Shown here piece after piece: positions 24,360 through 31,450 of a stretch of DNA of 64,000 nt. The position numbers were made by a program, and so were the translations under genes. Under the pieces are notes generated by a model. That model did no database searches. It was given only the letters and a program-made list of their open reading frames with translations, and was not told the DNA's origin. The stretch's first letter is position 1. Each line of letters begins with the position of its first letter. This DNA comes from an uncultured Eubacteriales bacterium (GTDB lineage Bacteria; Bacillota; Clostridia; Oscillospirales; Acutalibacteraceae), in the NCBI GenBank assembly GCA_934466515.1, contig CAKSLH010000004.1:62001-126000 (forward strand), written 5' to 3'.

Positions 24360-26090
24360 ATGAAAGAATTAAAAAAATTTGCGGCTTATTATAAGCCGCA
24401 TAGATTTATGTTTTTCCTTGATATGACAGCCTCGCTTTTCATATCCTTAATCGGAATGGTTTATCCGGTGGTCACAAATAAAATGTTAAATGACCTTATT
24501 CCGAATAAAAAGGTTTCTTTGATAATAGCCGCCGGTATAGCTGTTTTATTTCTTTATTTCATAAGAATGTGCCTTGAATATTTCGTCCAGTATTACGGCC
24601 ACATGATAGGCACGAAAATGCAGGCTCAAATGCGGAGAGATATGTTCTTAAAGCTTGAAAGCCTGCCGTTTTCTTATTTTGATAAGAATGAAACGGGTCA
24701 GCTGTTATCAAGAATTACAAATGACCTTTTCGATATCGCCGAGCTTGCCCACCACGGACCAGAAAATCTTATTATTTCGTCGCTTACGGTTATCGGCTCT
24801 TTTATATACCTTTGCACGATAAATATTTATCTTACCCTAATTATTTTTGCCTGTGTTCCACTTCTTATTTTGGTTTCTTCATATTGCAGAAAGAAAATGC
24901 GGGCGGCTTTCAAGGAAAGAAGAGTTACAACGGGTATGATAAACTCTTCGATTGAAAGCAGTATAACAGGAATAAGGGTTACAAAGGCTTTCGGCGGAAG
25001 CGAGCGAGAATTTGAAAAATTCGAAAAGAATAACAATCTTTTTGTTGAGGCATGCCGAAAGGCTTACCGCTCAATGGGAATTTTTCATTCCTCTTCAAGC
25101 TTTATAACGAATGTTTTCAATGTAATCATAATAATCGCCGGCGGACTTTTTCTTTATTCGGGAAAAATAAATTTCGGCGATTATGCAACCTTTATTGTCT
25201 CCGTAAATGTTTTTATAAACCCCGTAACAGTGCTTATCGGATTTATGGAGCAGTTCCAAAACGGCGCGAGCGGATTTTCGCGCTTTTTAGAGGTTATGGA
25301 AGAAAAGCCCGAAAAGGAAAATGACGGAGCAAGGGATATAAAAAATGTCGAGGGCGAAATAGAATTTAAAAATGTCTCCTTTTCTTACGGGGAAAATGAA
25401 CCCGATGTGCTTAAAAATGTCAGCCTTAAGGTTAAAAAGGGCGAAAAAATAGCCCTTGTCGGTCAATCCGGCGGTGGAAAGACCACTATATGCCATTTAA
25501 TTCCCGCTTTTTACAGGGTGGACAGAGGAAGCGTTTTGCTTGACGGGATAAATGTAAACGATATCACTTTTTCGTCTCTTCGAAAAAGCATCGGAATCGT
25601 TCAGCAGGATGTTTTTCTGTTCGGCGGCAGCGTTAAGGACAATATTCTTTACGGCAGACCCGACGCTTCCTTTGAGGATGTGATTTCAGCCGCAAAGCGC
25701 GCCAATATCCATGATTATATAATGTCTCTGCCTCACGGTTACGATACCGAGGTAGGCGAACGCGGAGTAAGACTTTCGGGCGGTCAGAAGCAGAGACTTT
25801 CAATTGCAAGGGTATTTCTTAAAAACCCTGCCGTTTTAATTCTAGACGAAGCGACAAGCGCGCTTGACAATACAACCGAAATCCTTATTCAGTCCGCTCT
25901 CGACGAGCTTTGTAAGGGCAGGACTACGGTTATAGTCGCCCACCGCCTTTCAACCGTCAAAAACGCGGACGAAATAGCAGTCATAGATAACGGCGAGATC
26001 GCCGAAAAGGGCACGCATGCCGAGCTGATGAAGCAAAACGGTATTTATAAAAAGCTCTACTCTCTCCAGTTCAGAGATGAAGAGGTTTAG
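24360..26090 (+). CDS. ABC exporter, fused permease and ATPase (half-transporter)
   Basis: 576 residues. Six membrane segments lie in the first about 310 residues, with the inner-leaflet coupling regions of type IV (MsbA/MdlB-like) exporters such as SFLLSRITND-type QLLSRITND. The ATPase domain (about 330-576) has Walker A GQSGGGKTT, signature LSGGQKQR and Walker B VLILDEATSAL followed by the H-loop AHRLST. Full length for a homodimeric or heterodimeric exporter; only one half is encoded here. It is translationally linked to the sortase (one base between stop and start). Substrate unknown; lipid, drug or peptide export are all possible. Confidence 0.93.
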   Translation: MKELKKFAAYYKPHRFMFFLDMTASLFISLIGMVYPVVTNKMLNDLIPNKKVSLIIAAGIAVLFLYFIRMCLEYFVQYYGHMIGTKMQAQMRRDMFLKLESLPFSYFDKNETGQLLSRITNDLFDIAELAHHGPENLIISSLTVIGSFIYLCTINIYLTLIIFACVPLLILVSSYCRKKMRAAFKERRVTTGMINSSIESSITGIRVTKAFGGSEREFEKFEKNNNLFVEACRKAYRSMGIFHSSSSFITNVFNVIIIIAGGLFLYSGKINFGDYATFIVSVNVFINPVTVLIGFMEQFQNGASGFSRFLEVMEEKPEKENDGARDIKNVEGEIEFKNVSFSYGENEPDVLKNVSLKVKKGEKIALVGQSGGGKTTICHLIPAFYRVDRGSVLLDGINVNDITFSSLRKSIGIVQQDVFLFGGSVKDNILYGRPDASFEDVISAAKRANIHDYIMSLPHGYDTEVGERGVRLSGGQKQRLSIARVFLKNPAVLILDEATSALDNTTEILIQSALDELCKGRTTVIVAHRLSTVKNADEIAVIDNGEIAEKGTHAELMKQNGIYKKLYSLQFRDEEV

Positions 26091-26094
26091 ATAT

Positions 26095-26448
26095 CAGATA
26101 TTAGATAAATACCCCACATACTAGATATTAGACACTAGATTGTAGATGTTAGACTTAAATGAATTATTATTTAATTTCGTGCCGTTAGGCACACAACGGT
26201 CTAATGTCTAAAATCTAATATCTAACATCTAGAATAATACCCCTCAGTCAGCTAACGCTGACAGCTCCCCTCTATTTCGCGTCCGCGAAAAGAAGGGAGC
26301 CTTGCTTTAGTTTCTGCTGAAACCCAAGCTTCCCCTTTAGACGAAAGGGGAAGTGTCAAGGCGCAGCCCTTGACGATAGGGTTTGGTTATATCAGCGGCG
26401 AAGCCGCACATCGGTCTAGTATCTGGTATCTAACATCTAATGTCTAAT
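26095..26448 (+). repeat. Hairpin-chain repeat, family 1, solo copy with heptamer arrays on both sides
   Basis: A complete copy without genes. Outer heptamers run at about 26095-26160 (tagatattagacactagatt), a gtgccgttaggcac hairpin follows, then a clean array ggtctaatgtctaaaatcta up to 26233. The body is at about 26240-26412 (hairpin tttcgcgtccgcgaaa, ccccttt-agac-aaagggg, gtttggttatat, gcggcgaagccgc), with a second heptamer array at 26413-26448. The left and right arrays are in direct orientation. It lies between the ABC exporter and the T-box promoter. Confidence 0.88.
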
Positions 26449-26455
26449 TTAGTAC

Positions 26456-26484
26456 TTGACAAATACCGAAAAAAGTTATAATAT
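26456..26484 (+). promoter_or_regulatory. Promoter of the T-box leader
   Basis: TTGACA (26456-26461) with TATAAT at 26477-26482 (15-bp spacing) or TAATAT at 26479-26484 (17-bp spacing). It abuts the right heptamer array of the solo repeat. Confidence 0.65.
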
Positions 26485-26499
26485 TATTTTATATTATAA

Positions 26500-26786
26500 A
26501 TGTTTAAAGGCGTTTGAGCAAAAAGAGTAGCTCGGTGAAAGCTTGAAGAGAGCCGTCGGTTGCTGTAAGGCGGCAGGGAGTAACTGTTTGCGAAGTACAT
26601 TTTGCGAGCTGAATGCTGAAAATCAAAAGTAGGCATCTCCGGTTTTGTGCGGCCGTTAAATCGCAGAAGCAATTAAAAAAGATTGCTTTGTAAGGCTTTG
26701 CGTGTGAGCGCAGGGTAAAGCAGAGTGGTACCGCGGATATTATAAATTCGTCCCTGCAATCTCTTAAGGATTGCAGGGCTTTTTTA
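26500..26786 (+). promoter_or_regulatory. T-box riboswitch leader
   Basis: A stem I region (about 26505-26640) carries the agta loop-E motif, the aagagagccg distal element and a closing gctcg/cgagc helix. The T-box sequence AGAGTGGTACCGCG is at 26722-26735, and a terminator follows (ccctgcaatc/gattgcaggg, 26752-26778, then T6). Uncharged tRNA binding would pair the T-box with the terminator's 5' arm and allow expression of the ABC importer. The transporter family suggests tryptophan, but no TGG occurs in stem I; the specifier region reads gaatgctgaa, compatible with GCT or TGC. Confidence 0.9.
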
Positions 26787-26810
26787 AATTTTTTCAAAAA
26801 GGTGATTTTT

Positions 26811-27776
26811 ATGAAAAAAACAGTCTTAAAAATAGCCGCTGCCGTTTTGAGCGTCGTTTCGGTGCTTTCTATGGCAGGCTGTAAGTCAAAGGAAAAGGAA
26901 GTCTACAATGTCGGCATTTGCCAGCTTGTAACGCATGACGCGCTCGATAAAGCCACAGAGGGCTTTAAGCAGGCGCTTATAGACAAGCTCGGAGAAGACA
27001 AGGTTAAGTTCGATTATCAGAACGCTTCAAATGAGAGCAACAACTGTACAACGATAGTCAACTCTTTCGTTCAGAAGAAATACGACCTTATTATGGCTAA
27101 CGCAACTCCGGCCCTTCAGGCGGCTTATAACGCTACCTCAACTATTCCGATTTTAGGTACTTCCGTTACCGAATACGGCGTAGCTCTCGGAATTGATAAC
27201 TTTAACGGAACCGTAGGCGGAAATGTTTCGGGAACAAGCGACCTTGCTCCGCTTGACAAGCAGGCTGATATGATAACCGAGCTTGTTCCGAATGCAAAAA
27301 AGGTAGGAATTCTTTATTGCTCTGCCGAGCCTAACTCTAAGTATCAGGTTGAGCAGGTTGAAAAGTTCTTAAAGGCAAAATCAATAGAGGTTACAAGATA
27401 TTCTTTTTCGGATTCAAATGATATAGCATCCGTTGCAACCTCTGCCGCCGCTAACAGCGACGCTATCTATGTCCCCACCGATAACACTGCCGCAAGCTGC
27501 GCAGAGACAATCGGAAATATAGTTATCGAGAAAAAGGTCCCCGTAATAGCAGGCGAGGCAGGAATCTGCAAGGGCTGCGGAATTGCAACTCTTTCTATAG
27601 ATTATTATGACCTCGGCTACAAAACAGGCGAAATGGCGGCTGAAATCCTTTCGGGCAAAAAGGATATCAAGAATATGAAGATTGAATATGTCGACGCCGC
27701 TAAGAAATACAATAAAGATATCTGCGAAAAGCTCGGCTTGACCGTTCCGTCGGATTACACCCCCCTCGGTGAATAA
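26811..27776 (+). CDS. ABC transporter substrate-binding lipoprotein (TrpX/PF04392 type)
   Basis: 321 residues from ATG 26811, chosen for aaaaaggtga upstream; an in-frame GTG 9 nt earlier sits on that site. Lipoprotein signal with lipobox SMAGC (Cys about 21). The mature part has two alpha/beta lobes with VGICQLVTHDALDKATEGF, the NATPALQAAYN hinge region and SDAIYVPTDNTAASC, all characteristic of the family that includes tryptophan- and tyrosine-binding TrpX proteins. First gene of a three-gene importer operon under a T-box, so the ligand is very likely an amino acid; which one is uncertain. Confidence 0.9.
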   Translation: MKKTVLKIAAAVLSVVSVLSMAGCKSKEKEVYNVGICQLVTHDALDKATEGFKQALIDKLGEDKVKFDYQNASNESNNCTTIVNSFVQKKYDLIMANATPALQAAYNATSTIPILGTSVTEYGVALGIDNFNGTVGGNVSGTSDLAPLDKQADMITELVPNAKKVGILYCSAEPNSKYQVEQVEKFLKAKSIEVTRYSFSDSNDIASVATSAAANSDAIYVPTDNTAASCAETIGNIVIEKKVPVIAGEAGICKGCGIATLSIDYYDLGYKTGEMAAEILSGKKDIKNMKIEYVDAAKKYNKDICEKLGLTVPSDYTPLGE

Positions 27777-27778
27777 TA

Positions 27779-28675
27779 ATGGAACTTTTAAGTGCTTTTC
27801 CCGGAGCTATTGCTCAGGGTCTTATCTGGGGAATAATGGCGATCGGGGTTTATATAACCTTTAAAATCCTCGATATTGCCGACCTTACCGTTGACGGTTC
27901 TATTTGTACGGGAGCCGCCGTATGTACCGTTCTTGTAACAAAGGGCGTAAATGTTTATCTTGCGCTTTTAGCCGCCGTTGTCGCAGGCCTGCTTGCAGGT
28001 CTGCTGACGGGTCTTATGCACACTGTTCTCGGAATTCCCGCTATTCTTTCGGGAATTCTTACCCAGCTTATTTTATGGTCGGCAAACCTTAAAATAATGG
28101 GCAAAGCGAATATTTCGCTTTCGGCGAGAAGCTATAAGGTTTTGCTTACGCAGATGAACATAAATTCCTCAATAGCAGTCCTTGCGGTTATAGGAATTAT
28201 TTTAATAGCTCTGCTTTACTGGTTCTTCGGAACAGAGCTCGGCTGCTCTGTAAGAGCAACGGGCTGTAACCTTAATATGAGCCGCGCGCAGGGAATAAAT
28301 ACAAATGTCAATATTGTTTTAGGTCTTATGCTGTCAAACGGAATAGTAGCTCTCTCGGGCGCTCTTCTTGCGCAGTATCAGGGCTTTGCCGATATCAATA
28401 TGGGTAAGGGCGCTATCGTTATAGGTCTTGCCGCCGTTATCATCGGAGAAGCGGTATTCTCAAAAATCGCGCGCAATTTCGCCGTAAGGCTTTTTGCGGT
28501 GATCGTAGGCGGAATTATCTATTATATTGTTTATCAGGTAATAATCTTCTTAGGAATTGATACCGACCTGCTCAAAATGCTTTCGGCACTTGTGGTTGCG
28601 GTATTCCTCGGCGTGCCTTATGTTAAAAAACATTATTTTGCGTCTGCCGTAAAGGGAGGTAAGAATAATGCTTGA
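27779..28675 (+). CDS. ABC transporter permease (TrpY type)
   Basis: 298 residues, starting 2 nt after the binding-protein gene. Eight to ten hydrophobic segments of the BPD_transp_2 (LivH-like) type, beginning with GAIAQGLIWGIMAIGVYITFKIL and containing the conserved DLTVDGS and EAVFSK sections. Membrane channel of the importer. It overlaps the ATPase gene by 8 bp, consistent with translational coupling. Confidence 0.92.
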   Translation: MELLSAFPGAIAQGLIWGIMAIGVYITFKILDIADLTVDGSICTGAAVCTVLVTKGVNVYLALLAAVVAGLLAGLLTGLMHTVLGIPAILSGILTQLILWSANLKIMGKANISLSARSYKVLLTQMNINSSIAVLAVIGIILIALLYWFFGTELGCSVRATGCNLNMSRAQGINTNVNIVLGLMLSNGIVALSGALLAQYQGFADINMGKGAIVIGLAAVIIGEAVFSKIARNFAVRLFAVIVGGIIYYIVYQVIIFLGIDTDLLKMLSALVVAVFLGVPYVKKHYFASAVKGGKNNA

Positions 28676-29459
28676 AGTAAAAAATATCACAAAAACCTTT
28701 AATAAGGGTACTGTAAACGAAAAGGTTGCTTTAAACGATTTAAGCCTTACTATAAAGGACGGCGAATTTGTAACGGTTATCGGAGGAAACGGAGCCGGAA
28801 AAAGCACACTTTTGAATGCTGTCTGCGGAACTTGGAAGGTAGATTGCGGAGAAATTCTTATTGACGGCGTAAATGTTTCGAAAATGCCCGATTATAAGCG
28901 CGCGAAATTCTTAGGCCGAGTTTTTCAGGACCCGATGATGGGAACTGCCGCCGATATGGAAATCGAGGAAAATCTCGCCTTGGCATTCAGAAGAGGTAAA
29001 CACCGCGGTCTTAAAAGCGGAATAACCTCCGAGGAGCGTGAGTATTATAAAAAGCTTTTAAAGGAGCTTGATTTAGGTCTTGAAACAAGACTTAAGACCA
29101 AAATCGGACTTCTTTCGGGCGGTCAGAGACAGACTATCACGCTTTTGATGGCGGCTATGAAAAACCCGAAGCTTTTGCTTCTTGACGAGCATACCGCGGC
29201 GCTTGACCCTAAGACCGCCGCAAAGGTGCTTGATATTACGCAAAAAATCGTAACCGAAAATAAGCTTACAACACTTATGATAACCCATAATATGAAGGAC
29301 GCTATAAAATACGGCGACAGACTTATAATGCTGTACGACGGAAGAGTGGCTTTCGATGTAAGCGGTGAAGAAAAGAAAAATCTTACGGTGGAACAGCTTT
29401 TGGAGCTGTTCAGCAAAGCGAAAATTGATTTTTCTTCGGACAGAGCGATACTTTCATAA
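28668..29459 (+). CDS. ABC transporter ATPase (TrpZ type)
   Basis: 263 residues, start after aaagggaggt. Walker A GGNGAGKST (about 40-48), signature LLSGGQRQ, Walker B LLLLDEHTAALD and H-loop ITHNMKDA are all intact. The DEH in Walker B, rather than DEP, is typical of the TrpZ group. Energises the importer formed with the two preceding genes. A terminator follows at 29464-29500. Confidence 0.94.
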   Translation: MLEVKNITKTFNKGTVNEKVALNDLSLTIKDGEFVTVIGGNGAGKSTLLNAVCGTWKVDCGEILIDGVNVSKMPDYKRAKFLGRVFQDPMMGTAADMEIEENLALAFRRGKHRGLKSGITSEEREYYKKLLKELDLGLETRLKTKIGLLSGGQRQTITLLMAAMKNPKLLLLDEHTAALDPKTAAKVLDITQKIVTENKLTTLMITHNMKDAIKYGDRLIMLYDGRVAFDVSGEEKKNLTVEQLLELFSKAKIDFSSDRAILS

Positions 29460-29463
29460 TTTT

Positions 29464-29500
29464 AAAAAAACCTTCATACTTATTAGTATGGAGGTTTTTA
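29464..29500 (+). terminator. Terminator that also contains the bofA ribosome binding site
   Basis: aaaaaccttcatact-tatt-agtatggaggttttt. The 3' arm carries ggagg (29490-29494), placed 10 nt before the next start codon, so hairpin formation would hide that site. Confidence 0.75.
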
Positions 29501-29504
29501 AATT

Positions 29505-29765
29505 ATGCCCTTTTTAAAAATTTTTGTACCCGTAACCGCAGGCCTTTGCGCCGTTTGTATAATAGGCTTTTGTATCGGCTCAAAAAAGCCTTTTAAATAT
29601 CTGCTTCTTAATTTGCTTTCGGGCATTATAGCTTTGGCGGCTGTTAATTTAACAACACGGTTTTCAGGCGTTCATATCCCTGTCAATCCTTATTCTGCGG
29701 GGGCGGGAGCAGTATTCGGAATTCCGGCGGTTTTCGGGCTTTTGATACTCCGCCTTTTTATGTAA
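29505..29765 (+). CDS. bofA: BofA family protein (pro-sigmaK processing inhibitor type)
   Basis: 86 residues with two to three hydrophobic segments. The C-terminal signature, PVNPYSAGAGAVFGIPAVFG then LLILRLFM, is that of BofA. In Bacillus, BofA inhibits the SpoIVFB protease in the outer forespore membrane until sigma-K is needed. Here the protein is close to the usual length. It sits right after the importer operon, with its ribosome binding site inside the terminator stem, so the two units may be separately expressed. The sporulation role is inferred from the family. Confidence 0.82.
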   Translation: MPFLKIFVPVTAGLCAVCIIGFCIGSKKPFKYLLLNLLSGIIALAAVNLTTRFSGVHIPVNPYSAGAGAVFGIPAVFGLLILRLFM

Positions 29766-29825
29766 TGCTTGACTTAAACGGCAAAAAGTATTATTATGAT
29801 AACATATAATAATAGGAGAGATTAA

Positions 29826-30206
29826 ATGCTTTTTACCGTTTCTTTTATATTTGCATTTTTGCAGTGCGTGCTTACATATAATCTTACAGTCTCCTGCGAG
29901 CTGAGAAGAAAAAAGCTTGCGGTTTTGCTGTTCCTTGTAAAGTTTGCGGGCTACGGCGGCGGAATTTATCTTTTTATATATAAATTCTTGGGCTATGTCG
30001 TAAGCGTATTAGGCGGATTTCTCGCAGGCCTCGGAGTAGGCTTCGTCCTCTGTATGGTATACAGAATTTTCTTTTACCAAAACGGTTATGCTCTTTTACT
30101 GGTTTTCAAATCATTTTATAATAAGCTGAAAAGATTTTTTAAAAATCAAAGCAAAAAGCGCAAAATGAAAAAATATAAAAAATTAAAATCAAAGAAACTT
30201 AAATAA
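29826..30206 (+). CDS. Small membrane protein with Lys-rich tail, unknown
   Basis: 126 residues from ATG after aataggaga. Three hydrophobic segments (about 1-20, 32-52, 58-80) and a C-terminal tail (about 95-126) dominated by Lys, which could bind membrane or nucleic acid. No family recognised. Upstream ttgact and tattat form a plausible promoter within 60 bp. It is convergent with the PrsA-like gene, with a bidirectional terminator between them. Confidence 0.65.
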   Translation: MLFTVSFIFAFLQCVLTYNLTVSCELRRKKLAVLLFLVKFAGYGGGIYLFIYKFLGYVVSVLGGFLAGLGVGFVLCMVYRIFFYQNGYALLLVFKSFYNKLKRFFKNQSKKRKMKKYKKLKSKKLK

Positions 30207-30240
30207 AAAACTCGTCTCTTGAAAAAGAGGCGAGTTTTTG
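30205..30240. terminator. Bidirectional terminator
   Basis: aaaaactcgtctctt-gaaa-aagaggcgagttttt between convergent genes. Confidence 0.85.
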
Positions 30241-30253
30241 TTGTTATATATTC

Positions 30254-31387
30254 TTAATAAGATGAGGTTGAGGTTGAGGTTTTGGGTTCCTGAATTTTCT
30301 TAGGCTTAAATCTTCTCTTTACAGAGCCCTTGATATCATATTTAAGAGTTTTAGCATAGGTTTCGATTTCTTTAGTGAACTCGTCGCCTGCGATAAAGTT
30401 TCTTATTTCATCGTCAAGATTTGTCTTGTAATAGGGGTCTGCGGTTATATCCTTTTTAACAAAGAGGATAACTCCCGCATTGTCAGCCTTTTCGATAACC
30501 GTTGCGGTGCCGGCTGCAAGCGCGGACAACTGCTCAAAATAATCAGCATAGGTATTATAGCTTGTATCCTTAGTTCCGATAACGCTCGCAAGACTGTCAA
30601 TAGGCTTTGAAGAATCTGTTGTGTTGTCCTCAGTTACAGTGTCTGACGAATTGTATTCCGCATAAACCTGTGCGTAGGATTTCTTGCCTGCATTTATCTG
30701 CGCCGCGGCGTCATTCGCGAAGGTTTTCTTTGATTCCTTTTCGGAGTCCTCAAGATTGTCAAATGAAATGTCGAGAACATCGCAGAGCATATAATCGCTT
30801 TGCATGGTTTTAAGAATTGTTTCGTCGGAAATTGCCTTTTCGCCGTCACCCTTGTAGATAAAGTCAAAATATCTCTGAGCATAATAAGCGTCAACCATAT
30901 AAGCCTTATATGTATCAAGGCTTACGCCGTTCGGCTCGAAATACTCGGAATAATTGTAATTGGTATTGGTCCAATAAGCCTTGGCATACTGCTCGGCGGA
31001 GGATTTCTCCTCGTCCTTTACCGTAAGCTTGTTTTGAGCGCACTTAATTTTATAAGCGGCAATTTTTCTTAAAGATTCCTCGGTATTGTCAATAACCCAG
31101 TCATTGAACTTTTTCTTGTCGATTTTTTCCTTGAAATAATCAATATCGGTTGTGGATTTGTTTTCATCCTGATACTTCTGATTTACTTCCGATTTTCCGC
31201 TGTTGTAAGACATGATAAGCGCGCACATATAATAAGCCGATGTGAATTCAACCTTTCCCGTTTTCTCGGAAAGCTTAGAATCGGTTACTGTCACGCCGAT
31301 TTCGCCTTTTTTATGACAGCCTGCAAAGGTGCCGATAACTAAAGCCGCGCAGAGAAGCGCACAAAAAAGCTTTTTTATGGTTTTCAT
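30254..31387 (-). CDS. Extracytoplasmic foldase-like lipoprotein (SurA/PrsA N-domain type)
   Basis: 377 residues from the ATG at 31387, chosen because acggaga precedes it. Lipobox TFAGC near residue 23. The rest is helical and charged, with a layout of long helices (about 60-200) as in SurA_N/trigger-factor-like chaperones. A weaker region (about 265-345) sits where PrsA has its parvulin domain, but the parvulin core is not obvious. A Lys-rich C-terminus ends in Thr/Ser. A PrsA-like gene next to mfd and pth is a frequent Firmicutes order. Likely a membrane-bound chaperone for secreted proteins; peptidyl-prolyl isomerase activity is doubtful. Confidence 0.7.
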   Translation of the reverse strand: MKTIKKLFCALLCAALVIGTFAGCHKKGEIGVTVTDSKLSEKTGKVEFTSAYYMCALIMSYNSGKSEVNQKYQDENKSTTDIDYFKEKIDKKKFNDWVIDNTEESLRKIAAYKIKCAQNKLTVKDEEKSSAEQYAKAYWTNTNYNYSEYFEPNGVSLDTYKAYMVDAYYAQRYFDFIYKGDGEKAISDETILKTMQSDYMLCDVLDISFDNLEDSEKESKKTFANDAAAQINAGKKSYAQVYAEYNSSDTVTEDNTTDSSKPIDSLASVIGTKDTSYNTYADYFEQLSALAAGTATVIEKADNAGVILFVKKDITADPYYKTNLDDEIRNFIAGDEFTKEIETYAKTLKYDIKGSVKRRFKPKKIQEPKTSTSTSSY

Positions 31388-31450
31388 AATTATCTCCGTT
31401 CCTATCAATTGTAATATTATTCTAATTATATCGCATATCTTAAAAAAAGT

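Noticed and set aside
26199..26233. Heptamer arrays as a CRISPR-like array
   Set aside because: Units are only 7 bp with no spacers of 30-40 bp and no cas genes; they are simple tandem arrays.
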